A DNA stretch of 64,000 nucleotides from Nocardioides cavernae (GTDB lineage: Bacteria; Actinomycetota; Actinomycetes; Propionibacteriales; Nocardioidaceae), in contig NZ_JAFBCA010000001.1 in assembly GCF_016907475.1 (NCBI RefSeq), positions 1,426,001 through 1,490,000 of the forward strand, in the 5' to 3' direction. The notes below the pieces were generated by a model, which was not told where the DNA came from, ran no database searches, and saw only the letters and a list, made by a program, of their open reading frames with translations. This document shows, in pieces, positions 42,936 to 51,258 of the stretch. Numbering within the stretch: the first letter of the stretch is position 1; each line of letters opens with the position of its first letter. A program made the translations under genes and the position numbers.

Positions 42936-43508
42936 TCACCGAGGCCGCGGCATCGGCTCGGAGGTGTAGCGCGGGTACCAGCCCCGGTAACCGAGCGTCC
43001 GGCCGAGCAGCGCGAGGGGGGTGAAGACGGCTCGCTGGACGACGGCGGGCGGGCGAGCGAGCTGCACCTCGGCGTCGTACTCCCGCAGGAGCACCGCCAT
43101 GCTCAGCGGGTTGGGCAGTCCCTTGCTGTTCGTCCTGCCGTCCTTGGCCAGCCCGAAGAAGGTCTCGAAGAACATCTCCGTGCGCAGGGCCGGCGCGAAC
43201 TCGACCCGCACGCACGCCTCGTCGTCGCCGACGTTGGCCCAGGTGTGGGCCCGGCCCGGAGGGACGGCGGTCGTCTCCCCGGCTCCGAGGACCCGTTCGT
43301 CGCCGTCGACCTCGAACCTCACGGTGCCGTGGACGACCCGGAAGCGCTCCTCCTGGTGCGGGTGCACGTGGGCGGCGGCCGGGTGCCCGCCGGGCTTGGC
43401 GAAGATGTCGCCCTCGAGGAGCCGACCGTCGGTGTCGCCCGCGACCCTGAGCCACACGACCATCTCGCCCGTTCGCGGGTGCTCCAGCACGTCACCTGCC
43501 CTGGCCAT
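42936..43508 (-). CDS. Cupin-domain protein
   Basis: 190 aa, ATG 43508 with GGAGGTG upstream. Residues about 35-115 carry the two cupin motifs: AAAHVHPHQEERFRVVHGTV (motif 1, HxH...E) and TAVPPGRAHTWANVGDDEA (motif 2, with His). A metal-binding beta barrel is expected. A hydrophobic C-terminal part (VFTPLALLGRTLGYRGW) may touch the membrane. The biochemical role is not evident. Its promoter overlaps a perfect 12-bp palindrome, suggesting repressor control. Confidence 0.88.
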   Translation of the reverse strand: MARAGDVLEHPRTGEMVVWLRVAGDTDGRLLEGDIFAKPGGHPAAAHVHPHQEERFRVVHGTVRFEVDGDERVLGAGETTAVPPGRAHTWANVGDDEACVRVEFAPALRTEMFFETFFGLAKDGRTNSKGLPNPLSMAVLLREYDAEVQLARPPAVVQRAVFTPLALLGRTLGYRGWYPRYTSEPMPRPR

Positions 43509-43524
43509 GGCACACCTCCAGCCG

Positions 43525-43537
43525 ACAGTCGACTGTA
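43525..43537 (-). promoter_or_regulatory. Palindrome over the cupin promoter
   Basis: ACAGTCGACTGT (43525-43536) is a perfect 12-bp palindrome. On the minus strand TACAGT (43537-43532) fits a -10 element that overlaps it. A GGAGG lies further down before the ATG at 43508. Binding here would block RNA polymerase. Confidence 0.55.
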
Positions 43538-43591
43538 GGACGGCCGCTGCCGACGCGTCATCACCAAGTGGAGGGGGTCAAGCCCGCATCC

Positions 43592-44530
43592 TCAACCAGC
43601 TGCCTGGCGCGCCGCCTTCTTTGCTGCCGCCTCGTCCCGCCGCTCGACGAACCGCGTCGCCTCGCCGTCGAGCGCAGCGACGGCGGCGGCCAGCTCGTCG
43701 CGGGCCGCCTCGCCGTCGGCATCCAGGTCGGACAGCTCCCACACCCCCCACTGCCGCAGCAGCGGGGTGACGATGTCGTCGTGGTGGATGCGGAGGTCGT
43801 AGATGCCGGCCTTGGCCATCTGCACCGCCTTGCGTGAGAAGCCCGGGATCACGCTGCCCGGCATCTCGAACCCGACGACCTCCTCGGTGATCGCGCGCAT
43901 CGTCTGGCTGGGCGACAGCTCGAGGGCCGCGCTGACGAGGTTGCGGTAGAAGATCATGTGGAGGTTCTCGTCCTTGGCCACGCGGGCGAGCAGCTTGTCG
44001 GCGATCGGCTCCTCGGTGTAGCGGCCGGTGTTGCGGTGCGAGACGCGGGTGGCGAGCTCCTGGAACGAGACGTACGCGCAGACGTTGAGCAGCGACTTGT
44101 CCATCGCCTCGTAGCCCGTCTCCATCGTCTCCATCCGCGCGCGCTCGAGCTCGACGGGGTCGACGCCTCGGGTGACGAGGAGGTAGTCGCGGATGCAGAA
44201 CGCGTGCCGACCCTCCTCGGCGGTCCACCGGTTCACCCAGGTGCCCCACGCGCTGTCGCGGCCGAAGGCGCGGTCGATCTCACGGTGGTAGCTCGGCAGG
44301 TTGTCCTCGGTGAGCAGGTTGACCTCGAGCGCGGTGCGCGCGATGGACGACAGCTGGGACTGCGCCACCTCCCAGGGATCGCCGCCGAGGTCGGCGAAGT
44401 CGCGGCCCAGGCTCCACGGGACGTACTCGTGGGGCATCCACTCGTCGGCGATCGACAGGTGCCGGTTGAGGTTCTCCTCGACCACCGGCTCGAGCTCGGT
44501 CAGCAGCTGGGTGCTCTCGAGTGCGGCCAT
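43592..44530 (-). CDS. Acyl-ACP desaturase (fatty acid desaturase type 2)
   Basis: 312 aa, ATG 44530 with GGAG upstream. The di-iron ligands of the stearoyl-ACP desaturase family are in place: E69 (ALEVNLL), E106-x2-H109 (EEGRH), E158 (SFQELATRVSH) and E188-x2-H191 (DENLH). It inserts a cis double bond into acyl chains on acyl carrier protein, using O2 and reduced ferredoxin, in the cytosol. The Lys/Ala-rich tail (AAAKKAARQAAG) is typical of the actinobacterial branch. It is divergent from the TetR at 44647, whose operator lies in the 116-base gap; TetR control of the desaturase is plausible. Confidence 0.95.
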   Translation of the reverse strand: MAALESTQLLTELEPVVEENLNRHLSIADEWMPHEYVPWSLGRDFADLGGDPWEVAQSQLSSIARTALEVNLLTEDNLPSYHREIDRAFGRDSAWGTWVNRWTAEEGRHAFCIRDYLLVTRGVDPVELERARMETMETGYEAMDKSLLNVCAYVSFQELATRVSHRNTGRYTEEPIADKLLARVAKDENLHMIFYRNLVSAALELSPSQTMRAITEEVVGFEMPGSVIPGFSRKAVQMAKAGIYDLRIHHDDIVTPLLRQWGVWELSDLDADGEAARDELAAAVAALDGEATRFVERRDEAAAKKAARQAAG

Positions 44531-44633
44531 GGGGTCTCCTCACCGGGCGGTCGCGAGGACGGGCGCCTCACGCTCCTTGCCTACACCCGAGGGCGGTCCG
44601 GTGGAAAGGCTCGCCGGTCGTATCCGACGGGGC

Positions 44634-44656
44634 TAGTCTCTTACTTGTGCAAGTAA
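44634..44656 (+). promoter_or_regulatory. Leaderless promoter with TetR operator on the start
   Basis: TAGTCT (44634-44639) is a -10 seven bases before GTG 44647. TTACTTG-TG-CAAGTAA (44641-44656) is a perfect 7-bp dyad that covers the transcription and translation start. This is the usual place for autorepression by a TetR protein in a leaderless gene. Confidence 0.75.
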
Positions 44657-45237
44657 CGGAGCGCTCGGCGGCGGCGACCGCGCGGCGGGCCCAGGTCCTC
44701 GAGGCGACGATCGACGTCGTCGCGGAGGACGGCTTCGCCAAGGCGTCGTTCGCCCGGATCTGCGAGCGGGCGGGCCTGTCCAGCACCCGGCTGATCAGCT
44801 ACCACTTCGCCGGCAAGGCCGAGCTTGTGGCGGCGTTGGTCGAGCACGTCGTCGCCGGGATCGGCGACCACGTCGGCGCCCTGGTCATGGCGGCGGAGAC
44901 GCCGGGCGAGCGGCTCCGGGCCTACATCGAGGGCGTCGTGGGGTACGCCGACACGCACCGCGCGCCGATGTCGGCCTTGCTCCAGGTGGTGATGTCCGGC
45001 GCCTGGGGCGACGGCAGGCCGGCGCCGAGCGACGTGAGCCACCTCGAGAGGATCCTCGCCGACGGTCAGCGCTCCGGCGCGATGCGGGAGTTCGACACCC
45101 ACGTCATGGCCAGCACGATCCAGCGAGCCGTCGAGGCAGTGCCCTTCCAGCTGGAGGCCGACGCCGACCTCGACTGCACGGCGTACGCCGCCGAGCTGGT
45201 GGAGCTCTTCGACCGCGCGACGAGGGCCGATCAGTGA
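44647..45237 (+). CDS. TetR-family transcriptional repressor
   Basis: 196 aa from GTG 44647, leaderless. The N-terminal TetR HTH is clear: RRAQVLEATIDVVAEDGFAK, then SFARICERAGLSSTRLISYH. The ligand domain follows. A perfect palindrome lies across its own start, so it probably represses itself and the downstream gene. Its stop overlaps the next GTG (GTGA). The divergent acyl-ACP desaturase suggests that fatty-acyl metabolism is the controlled process. Confidence 0.92.
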   Translation: MQVTERSAAATARRAQVLEATIDVVAEDGFAKASFARICERAGLSSTRLISYHFAGKAELVAALVEHVVAGIGDHVGALVMAAETPGERLRAYIEGVVGYADTHRAPMSALLQVVMSGAWGDGRPAPSDVSHLERILADGQRSGAMREFDTHVMASTIQRAVEAVPFQLEADADLDCTAYAAELVELFDRATRADQ

Positions 45238-45857
45238 CGCTGATTCGACCGCTCCTCGGCATCGTCGGGTCGACGGCGCTCTACTACCTGATGCGTCACC
45301 TCGGCGTCAGCGTGTACGCCGCGCTGGTCGTCGGCGCAGTGCTGTCCCTGGTCCCGGCGTGCGTGTCGATGCTCCGCGGCAACCGCCCCAGCGGGCTCGA
45401 GGCATTCTTCACCGTCCTGCTCTTCGCGAGCTTCGCGATCTCCCTGCTCCCCGGCGACGAGCGGTTCCTGCTCGCCAAGGACGCGCTGGTCACCAGCGGC
45501 GTCGGCCTGTGGTTCCTCGCCAGCCTGCGGTGGGCCGACCGGCCGCTGGCCTACCAGTTCGCCAGGCCGATGGCCGAGGGCCGGCTCGGCTGGCCCGGCG
45601 ACTGGGAAGGGCTCTGGGAACGCGAGCCGTGGTTCCGCCAGATGTGGCGTACGTCGAGCACGCTCTGGGCGATCGGCACGCTGCTCGACGCCGTCGCGCG
45701 GGTCGTCATGGCGTACACCCTGCCGCCCGACGTGGTGCCCGGGCTCAACCTGGCGATGTACGTCGCGACCGCCGTCGTGCTCAACGTGGTGACGACCGTC
45801 GTCTACGTCCGGGCAGGTGCCCTGGGGCGGCGTCGGCGGACGCCGGTGGCGGGGTGA
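45234..45857 (+). CDS. VC0807-like membrane protein
   Basis: 207 aa, GTG in a GTGA overlap with the TetR gene. Five or six helices are visible (LLGIVGSTALYYLMRHLG, YAALVVGAVLSLVPACV, FFTVLLFASFAISLLPG, LYVATAVVLNVVTTVVYV-like end), along with a conserved-looking patch LVTSGVGLWFLASLRWADRP and WFRQMWRTSSTLWAIG. This pattern resembles the VC0807 family of unknown function. It is co-transcribed with the repressor, so it is probably an exporter or membrane factor induced by the TetR ligand. A hairpin terminator follows. Confidence 0.8.
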   Translation: MTLIRPLLGIVGSTALYYLMRHLGVSVYAALVVGAVLSLVPACVSMLRGNRPSGLEAFFTVLLFASFAISLLPGDERFLLAKDALVTSGVGLWFLASLRWADRPLAYQFARPMAEGRLGWPGDWEGLWEREPWFRQMWRTSSTLWAIGTLLDAVARVVMAYTLPPDVVPGLNLAMYVATAVVLNVVTTVVYVRAGALGRRRRTPVAG

Positions 45858-45862
45858 GCTGC

Positions 45863-45884
45863 CCGGGGCTCCCGAGCGCCCCGG
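45863..45884. terminator. Hairpin between convergent genes
   Basis: CCGGGGC and GCCCCGG form a perfect 7-bp stem with an 8-base loop, between stops at 45857 and 45902. Confidence 0.65.
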
Positions 45885-45901
45885 TGCACCCACGTGGCGT
45901 C

Positions 45902-46495
45902 TCAGCGCGACGCGAACCAGGGGCGGTGCAGGTCGTAGAACTGTGCGTCCGCCATGGCGTACTCGAGGTCGGACCGCACCTCGGGCGGCGGCTCGACCTG
46001 CTCGCCCTGCCGCGCGTCGGCCTCGCTGGTGAACGCGACGGTCTCCGTGAAGGTGCCGTCCGGCTCGACGGCGAGCGTGCCGCCGATGATGTCGGGCCGC
46101 ATCTGGTGCAGCGAGTCGGTGTCGGAGGTCATCATCGACTTGAGCCGGTCGACGTCGTCGACCCTGCCCCGGATGATCTGGACGAAGCCCGCGCTGTCGG
46201 ACCCGCCGTCCATCAGGAGGGTGACGTCGTCGCAGTCGTGGAACTCGACCGGACCGTCGAAGAGCTCCATCATGCGGGCGGCCCAGGCGTCCTGCTCGGG
46301 CCTGCCGGAGTTGGACATCGCGGAGTCCCGCGAATCGAATCGGACGACGCCCACGAACGTGTCGTCGTCGGTGAACCCGTAGGTCCCTCCGAGCCAGCCC
46401 TGTGCTCCGGAGCTGAGCTCGTTGCGCCACGTGTCCAGGTGCTCGTGGAGCTCCTGCTGGCGCGTGCATGTGCCTTGGATGATCTGGATGAACAC
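45902..46495 (-). CDS. Tandem ferredoxin-like (ABM-type) domain protein
   Basis: 197 aa from GTG 46495, which has GAGGAGGGG upstream. Two repeats start with the same strand, FIQIIQGTC (near residue 2) and FVQIIRGRV (near residue 96), each followed by a helix and further strands, as in dimeric alpha/beta barrel (ABM/EthD-like) domains. Two such units in one chain give an internal dimer. Relatives act as small monooxygenases or degradative enzymes, but no catalytic residue is recognised here. It is divergent from the TY-Chap gene at 46701. Confidence 0.7.
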   Translation of the reverse strand: MFIQIIQGTCTRQQELHEHLDTWRNELSSGAQGWLGGTYGFTDDDTFVGVVRFDSRDSAMSNSGRPEQDAWAARMMELFDGPVEFHDCDDVTLLMDGGSDSAGFVQIIRGRVDDVDRLKSMMTSDTDSLHQMRPDIIGGTLAVEPDGTFTETVAFTSEADARQGEQVEPPPEVRSDLEYAMADAQFYDLHRPWFASR

Positions 46496-46700
46496 GCTGC
46501 CCCTCCTCGGTGTGGTCACCCACCTCTCGGGAATGGGGGGTGGGAGGGCAGTCCTCGAATCTACGCCGATGGGCGGGCCGGTGACAGGAACGCCGGATCG
46601 GTCTGGACCGCCTCGATCCGCACCGGGGACCACTGTCGGTGGTCGTCCCTAGAGTCGTCCTCGTGGGGATCGCGGGGGCGATCCGGTGAGGGGTCGAAGC

Positions 46701-47975
46701 ATGGGCGGAGAGCTGGAGCGTCGGTGGGACGACGCGGTGGAGGGGGCCTGGCGGGAGTTCCGCCAGCGCCTGGCCGACCACGTCGCGGGGTTGGGTGAGG
46801 ACGACTCGATCGTCGTCGAGGTGCCGCAGCAGCAGGAGGCCGGAGCGGCCCCCTACTGCCAGGTGGCAGGCGGCGAAGCGATGGTGCGGGTCGAGGCGGT
46901 GAGCAACGTCTACCTCGCCGCCGGGTCCGAGCTCGACGAGGAGCAGGAGCGTGCCCTCGAGGGGCTCGGCTTCCAGCGACCCGAGGCCGAGGACTGGTCC
47001 GAGGGCGAGACCAACTTCTGGCTCGACCTCGAGCTGCGGGAGGCCGACCGGGCAGCCGTGGTGGTGGTCCGTGCGCTGCGCGAGGTCTACGGCGTGCTCC
47101 ACCCCGTCTACCTCGACGCCGACGGGCTGGAGCCGGAGGGTGCCGTACGCCCTCTGCCGCCGAAGCCGCAGCGCGCCGAGCCCGACCCGGACGAGGTCGT
47201 CCGACCGTCGTCGGTCGAGGAGGTGCGGGCGGTCATCGACCTCGCGGTCGCCGACATCTTCGACGAGGCGCCGGAGTGGGACGACGACGGTGACCTCCCG
47301 CTGCCGACGGAGGACCACCTCGTGTGGGTGTCGGTCAACAAGAACGCTCCACGTGCCCTGCTGTCCTGCCTGCTGGTCGACGACGTGGCGGACCGCCAGG
47401 CCGCGCTGGTCGAGGTCAACCGGCTCAACCGCACCGAGTTCGGCCTGACGTTCCACCTCAGCGACCAGCGCATCAGCGTCACGCGCGAGCTCGGGCTCGA
47501 GGTGGCCGAGCCCGCCGCCGTCCGGATCGAGGTCCTCCGGATGCTGTCGCAGGTCGACGGGTGGGCCCGCGACCTCGCCGAGCGCGTCCGCACGGCGCCT
47601 GAGCCTGCGGGCGAGCGGCCGGGCAGCCGGTTCGAGACGGCGTACGCCGTGATGGCCGAGCTCGAGCGCGACGACCGCGGGTCGGTGGGTCCGGCCGCGA
47701 TGGTGCGCATCTACGGCAACGACACCGGCCTCCTGCTCAAGGCGGTCCGGATCACCGAGAAGCGCCGCCGCGAGACGCGCACGCGGATCCGGGAGGCACG
47801 GGCAGCGGGACAGCGCAGCAAGGAGAAGGTGCTCCAGGCGCGGCACGACTACCTCCGCGACCTGGCCGCGCGGATGCGGGCCGGGCTGCGACTGATGGTC
47901 GACGCGCCCGTGCGCAAGGTGCAGCTCGACCAGCTCGCGCTCTTCGACGAGGACGAGGCCGGGACCACCCGGTGA
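46701..47975 (+). CDS. TY-Chap (YbjN/T3SS chaperone-like) protein
   Basis: 424 aa, ATG 46701 with GAGGGG seven bases upstream. Two CesT/YbjN-like alpha/beta modules are seen. The first is around SIVVEVPQQQEAGAAPYCQV to TNFWLDLELREADRAAVVVV. The second is around HLVWVSVNKNAPRALLSCLL to LTFHLSDQRISVTRELGLEV. A basic helical tail (KRRRETRTRIREARAAGQRS) follows. The pattern matches TY-Chap peptide-binding chaperones, which occur in prokaryotic conflict and secretion systems. It is followed 46 bases later by a NERD-helicase, so the two may work together. Role inferred. Confidence 0.65.
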   Translation: MGGELERRWDDAVEGAWREFRQRLADHVAGLGEDDSIVVEVPQQQEAGAAPYCQVAGGEAMVRVEAVSNVYLAAGSELDEEQERALEGLGFQRPEAEDWSEGETNFWLDLELREADRAAVVVVRALREVYGVLHPVYLDADGLEPEGAVRPLPPKPQRAEPDPDEVVRPSSVEEVRAVIDLAVADIFDEAPEWDDDGDLPLPTEDHLVWVSVNKNAPRALLSCLLVDDVADRQAALVEVNRLNRTEFGLTFHLSDQRISVTRELGLEVAEPAAVRIEVLRMLSQVDGWARDLAERVRTAPEPAGERPGSRFETAYAVMAELERDDRGSVGPAAMVRIYGNDTGLLLKAVRITEKRRRETRTRIREARAAGQRSKEKVLQARHDYLRDLAARMRAGLRLMVDAPVRKVQLDQLALFDEDEAGTTR

Positions 47976-48021
47976 CCGCGTTCGGCCCACGTGCGGATCG
48001 GATCGATGGTGGGGTGGTCTC

Positions 48022-49686
48022 ATGCCGCGCCTGATCCCGGAGAGCCCGACCTTCACCACTGGCTCCGAGAAGGAGGTGTGGGAGCGGCTGCGCGACACAC
48101 TCGCCGACGACGACGTGCTGCTGGCCAACCTCCGCCTCACTGACGGCGACAAGGATCACGAGGCCGACATCGTCGTGCTCATGCCCGACATCGGCGTGCT
48201 CGTGCTGGAGGTGAAGGGCGGCAGTGTCACAGTCGAGCCGGACGACGCCGAGGGACACCGGTGGTGGACCCAGAGCGGGGGCGGGCGCCGGCAGATCCGC
48301 CCCGTCGACCAGGCGCGCGGCACCAAGCACGCACTGCGCCGCTACGTCGACCAGCACGCGCGCGGCGGGACCACCCGCCGGGTGGCGTGGGGACACGGGG
48401 TGGTCGTTCCCTACGCGCGGTTCGACGCGGACTTCAGCGTCCCTGAGCTGCCGCGCTGGTCGCTCCACGACAAGGACGACCAGTTGGTGCTCGCGGAGCG
48501 GGTCCGCGACGCGGCGTGGTGGATGCAGCACGGCGACCGCCCGCCGACGCACGACGACGTCGAGGTGCTCACCGACATCCTGACCGGGCGGTTCCCGACG
48601 CCCTACGACGTCAACGCGGAGTCGGACGACCGCGCGGCCGAGTTCGACCGGCTCACCATGGAGCAGGCCTCGATCCTGCGCGTGACCCGCCTGCTGACCC
48701 GCGTCGAGGTGCGCGGCGGTGCCGGCAGCGGCAAGACCGTGCTCGCCCTCCAGCAAGCCAAGGAGCTGGCTCGTGGCGGTCAGGGCCGCAAGTCGCAGCG
48801 CGTCGCGCTGCTCTGCTACTCGATTGGGCTCGCGGAGCACCTCCGCCGCCAGGTCGCGACGTGGGACCGGCGCCACCGGCCGGCGTTCGTGGGCACCTTC
48901 CACGCGTTCGGCCAGCAGTGGGGCGCAGCCGAGGGCGATCGCACGGACAGCGAGTTCTGGGAGGAGCGGCTGCCGGCCGAGATGGCCGAGCTGGCCGCGG
49001 AGCTGCCCGACAAGCACAAGTACGACGCGGTGATCGTCGACGAGGCGCAGGACTTCGCGGACTCGTGGTGGACGCCGGTGCTCCGGTCGCTGCGCGACGA
49101 GGAGCAGGGCGGTCTCTACGTCTACTCAGACGAGAACCAACGGATCTTCGCGCGCTTCGGCCGTCCCCCGGTTGCCCTCGTGCCGCTCGTGCTCGACCAC
49201 AACCTCCGCAACACCCAGCAGATCCACGACTCCTTCGGACCCCTCGCGCCCAGCCGGATGTACTCGCGGGGTGGCCACGGTCCGGCAGTCCGGTTCGTCC
49301 CTTCCACTCAGGAGGACGCCGTCGAGGCGGCCGATGACGCCGTCGACTCGCTCCTCGAGTCCGGCTGGGAGCCACGCAACGTCGCCCTCCTCACCACCGG
49401 TCATCGCCACCCGGTCCAGGTCGAGCGGACCGACTTCCACGACCAGAAGGGCTACTGGCGCACCTACTGGGACGACGACGTGTTCTACGGCCACGTGCTC
49501 GGCTGCAAGGGACTCGAACGCCGGGCAGTCGTGCTCTGCCTCAACGAGGACGGATCACGCGACCGTGCCCGCGAGCGGCTCTATGTAGGGATGTCGCGTG
49601 CCACCGACGAGCTGGTGGTCGTCGGAGATCCCGACACCGTTCGCTGGGTGGCGGGCGAGGACGTGGCGCGGAGGTTGGGGTTGTGA
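48022..49686 (+). CDS. NERD nuclease-domain UvrD-like helicase
   Basis: 554 aa. The N-terminus is a NERD (PD-(D/E)XK) domain: D49 followed by E63-V-K65 in VLVLEVKGG. A superfamily 1 helicase core follows: Walker A GGAGSGKT ending at T239, Walker B VDEAQD at 339-344, a late YVGMSRATDELVVV (motif VI) and DENQRIFARF (motif III). The length is short for UvrD, so accessory domains are reduced. NERD-helicases act in DNA processing and some in anti-phage defence. It is probably co-transcribed with the TY-Chap gene. A weak hairpin (49697-49710) lies at its end. Confidence 0.9.
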   Translation: MPRLIPESPTFTTGSEKEVWERLRDTLADDDVLLANLRLTDGDKDHEADIVVLMPDIGVLVLEVKGGSVTVEPDDAEGHRWWTQSGGGRRQIRPVDQARGTKHALRRYVDQHARGGTTRRVAWGHGVVVPYARFDADFSVPELPRWSLHDKDDQLVLAERVRDAAWWMQHGDRPPTHDDVEVLTDILTGRFPTPYDVNAESDDRAAEFDRLTMEQASILRVTRLLTRVEVRGGAGSGKTVLALQQAKELARGGQGRKSQRVALLCYSIGLAEHLRRQVATWDRRHRPAFVGTFHAFGQQWGAAEGDRTDSEFWEERLPAEMAELAAELPDKHKYDAVIVDEAQDFADSWWTPVLRSLRDEEQGGLYVYSDENQRIFARFGRPPVALVPLVLDHNLRNTQQIHDSFGPLAPSRMYSRGGHGPAVRFVPSTQEDAVEAADDAVDSLLESGWEPRNVALLTTGHRHPVQVERTDFHDQKGYWRTYWDDDVFYGHVLGCKGLERRAVVLCLNEDGSRDRARERLYVGMSRATDELVVVGDPDTVRWVAGEDVARRLGL

Positions 49687-49714
49687 GCTGCGCGTCCCGA
49701 GGCGTCTCGGATGC

Positions 49715-50365
49715 TCAGAGGTCGGTGTCGACGACGTAGGCGTCGTGGTCGGACAGGCGCTTGCCCTCGTGCGTGGCTTCAACCCGTCTGGCCGTCGCCG
49801 CCGTGCCTCTTGGGACGGCGACGTGGTCGATGCTGAGCAGGCCCTCGATCGGGTGCGGCAGCTCGGCAGTCGGGACCACCAGCCCGAGCTCGTCGAGAGC
49901 CCGCGCGATCTCGCGGCGACCGCCCTGCGACCCGGCGTGCTCACGCCCGTCCAGGGCGTGGTTCCAATCGCCTCCCCAGATGAGCGAGTCGGCTGCGCGA
50001 AGGCGCAGGAGGAGGTCGTCGACAGCGTGCCTGGTCTTGTCGGCGTGACGGTCCCCGACCCATGGATGCCGCGATCCGCAGGACGTCCACGGCAGCACCG
50101 AGCTGACGTACGTCGTCGCGCGGATCTGCGCCGCGGCGCTCGCCGGGTGCGGGTCCGGGCTCGAGGTCAGGGGCAGCCTGCTGGCGACCGCCGCCCAGCG
50201 CCGTCGCCGGGCCATCAGTGCCAGCGACGGGCTGACGGCGTAGCGGGGAAGGCTCGTCCGTTCGTTGACCTCGGTCAGCAACCACACGTCGCAGTCGGCA
50301 TCGAGCATCAGTCCCCGGTGCTCGTCCGACCAGCGTCCGGCGAGGTTCCACGTCCCGATGCGCAC
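49715..50365 (-). CDS. Endonuclease/exonuclease/phosphatase family protein
   Basis: 216 aa; GTG 50365 is chosen because CATGAT lies exactly six bases upstream (leaderless) and the protein then begins VRIGTWNLAGRW. The EEP signature motifs are present: GTWNLAG at the start, a glutamate in LLTEVNER, LIWGGDWNHAL and a C-terminal LSDHDAYVV. The active site therefore looks complete, unlike the broken relative at 9274. Such enzymes cut nucleic acid or remove phosphate. Substrate unknown. Converges with the NERD-helicase gene. Confidence 0.88.
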   Translation of the reverse strand: MRIGTWNLAGRWSDEHRGLMLDADCDVWLLTEVNERTSLPRYAVSPSLALMARRRRWAAVASRLPLTSSPDPHPASAAAQIRATTYVSSVLPWTSCGSRHPWVGDRHADKTRHAVDDLLLRLRAADSLIWGGDWNHALDGREHAGSQGGRREIARALDELGLVVPTAELPHPIEGLLSIDHVAVPRGTAATARRVEATHEGKRLSDHDAYVVDTDL

Positions 50366-50420
50366 GGCGGCATCATGGCGGACGGACCTCACGCCGCGCG
50401 CACAGGGCTCGACCTACGAG

Positions 50421-50870
50421 TCACAGGTAGCGCGGGACCCTGTCCAGGTAGTCGGCGTACTCGGCGCCGAACCGGTCGGCCAGCCAGCGTTCCTCGCGCA
50501 GCACCCAGCGGTGCACGAGGGCCGCGCTGATCGGGACGGTGGCGAGCATCCAGCCGTTGCGGGTTGCCCCAGCGAGGCCCAGGTGGAACGTCGTGAAGCC
50601 GACGTACAGCGGGTTGCGCGAGAGCCCGTGCACGCCGGTCGACACGAGCGACGAGGGGTCCTCCAGGGAGCCGGGGCCGCGCTCTCGCCAGGCGGCCGCA
50701 ACCAGGAGGAGGCCGCCTGCCACGCACGCGCGGCCGACCAGACGGGCTGGAGCCGGGAGCCGCAGCGGCCGCACCCGCTGCGCGAGCATGCCCACCGCCA
50801 CGCCACCGAGTGTGTCGCCGGGCAACGGGATGCTGTCGACCACCGCAGCGAGGCGCCACGAGGCGGTCAT
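50421..50870 (-). CDS. Isoprenylcysteine methyltransferase-like membrane protein
   Basis: 149 aa, ATG 50870 in an ATGA overlap with the gene upstream. The C-terminal half carries the pattern of the ICMT/PEMT membrane methyltransferase family: HGLSRNPLYVGFTTFHLGL and REERWLADRFGAEYADYLDR, followed by VPRYL. Two to four membrane helices precede it. Members methylate small or lipid substrates using S-adenosylmethionine; the bacterial substrate is generally unknown. Coupled to the PQ-loop gene. Confidence 0.85.
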   Translation of the reverse strand: MTASWRLAAVVDSIPLPGDTLGGVAVGMLAQRVRPLRLPAPARLVGRACVAGGLLLVAAAWRERGPGSLEDPSSLVSTGVHGLSRNPLYVGFTTFHLGLAGATRNGWMLATVPISAALVHRWVLREERWLADRFGAEYADYLDRVPRYL

Positions 50871-51166
50871 GGCGCACCCGCTGACACCGGCGCTTCGCGG
50901 TGGGCCTGACGGTTGCGGAGGTACCAGTACAGCATCAGCGCAGAGCTGCCCACGTAGAACGTGTGCAGCACCCAGATCGGACCGGGTGGCAGGTTGAAGA
51001 CGTAGACGGAGTGCACCGCGTTGCCGAGGTTGGCCAAGGCGATGTTGCCGAAGCTGTAGGACGACAGCTCACGCGTCCTGAGCGCCTTGCGGAGCATCGG
51101 CACGACACTGCCGGCGAAGACGATCGTGGAGACTGTCCCCGCGAGCATCGGCAGCGTCGCGTCCAT
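50867..51166 (-). CDS. SemiSWEET/PQ-loop-like small membrane protein
   Basis: 99 aa with three helices: MLAGTVSTIVFAGSVVPML, FGNIALANLGNAVHSVYVF and IWVLHTFYVGSSALMLYWYL. The first helix with VVPMLRKALRTRELSSYS matches the PQ-loop/SemiSWEET layout (proline in TM1, charged loop, then S-Y-S). SemiSWEETs dimerise to carry sugars, but the substrate here is not known. It overlaps the methyltransferase-like gene by four bases. Confidence 0.75.
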   Translation of the reverse strand: MDATLPMLAGTVSTIVFAGSVVPMLRKALRTRELSSYSFGNIALANLGNAVHSVYVFNLPPGPIWVLHTFYVGSSALMLYWYLRNRQAHREAPVSAGAP

Positions 51167-51258
51167 GTGCCAACGCTAGGCGCGCGACCCTGCTGGCGGC
51201 ATCGAGCGAAACACGCATCCCAGCTGGGGCGCCAGGTGGGAAGGACGACCCATCGGCG

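Noticed and set aside
45231..48152. 973-codon open frame on the minus strand
   Set aside because: It crosses four recognised genes antisense and has only arginine/leucine-rich low-complexity sequence.
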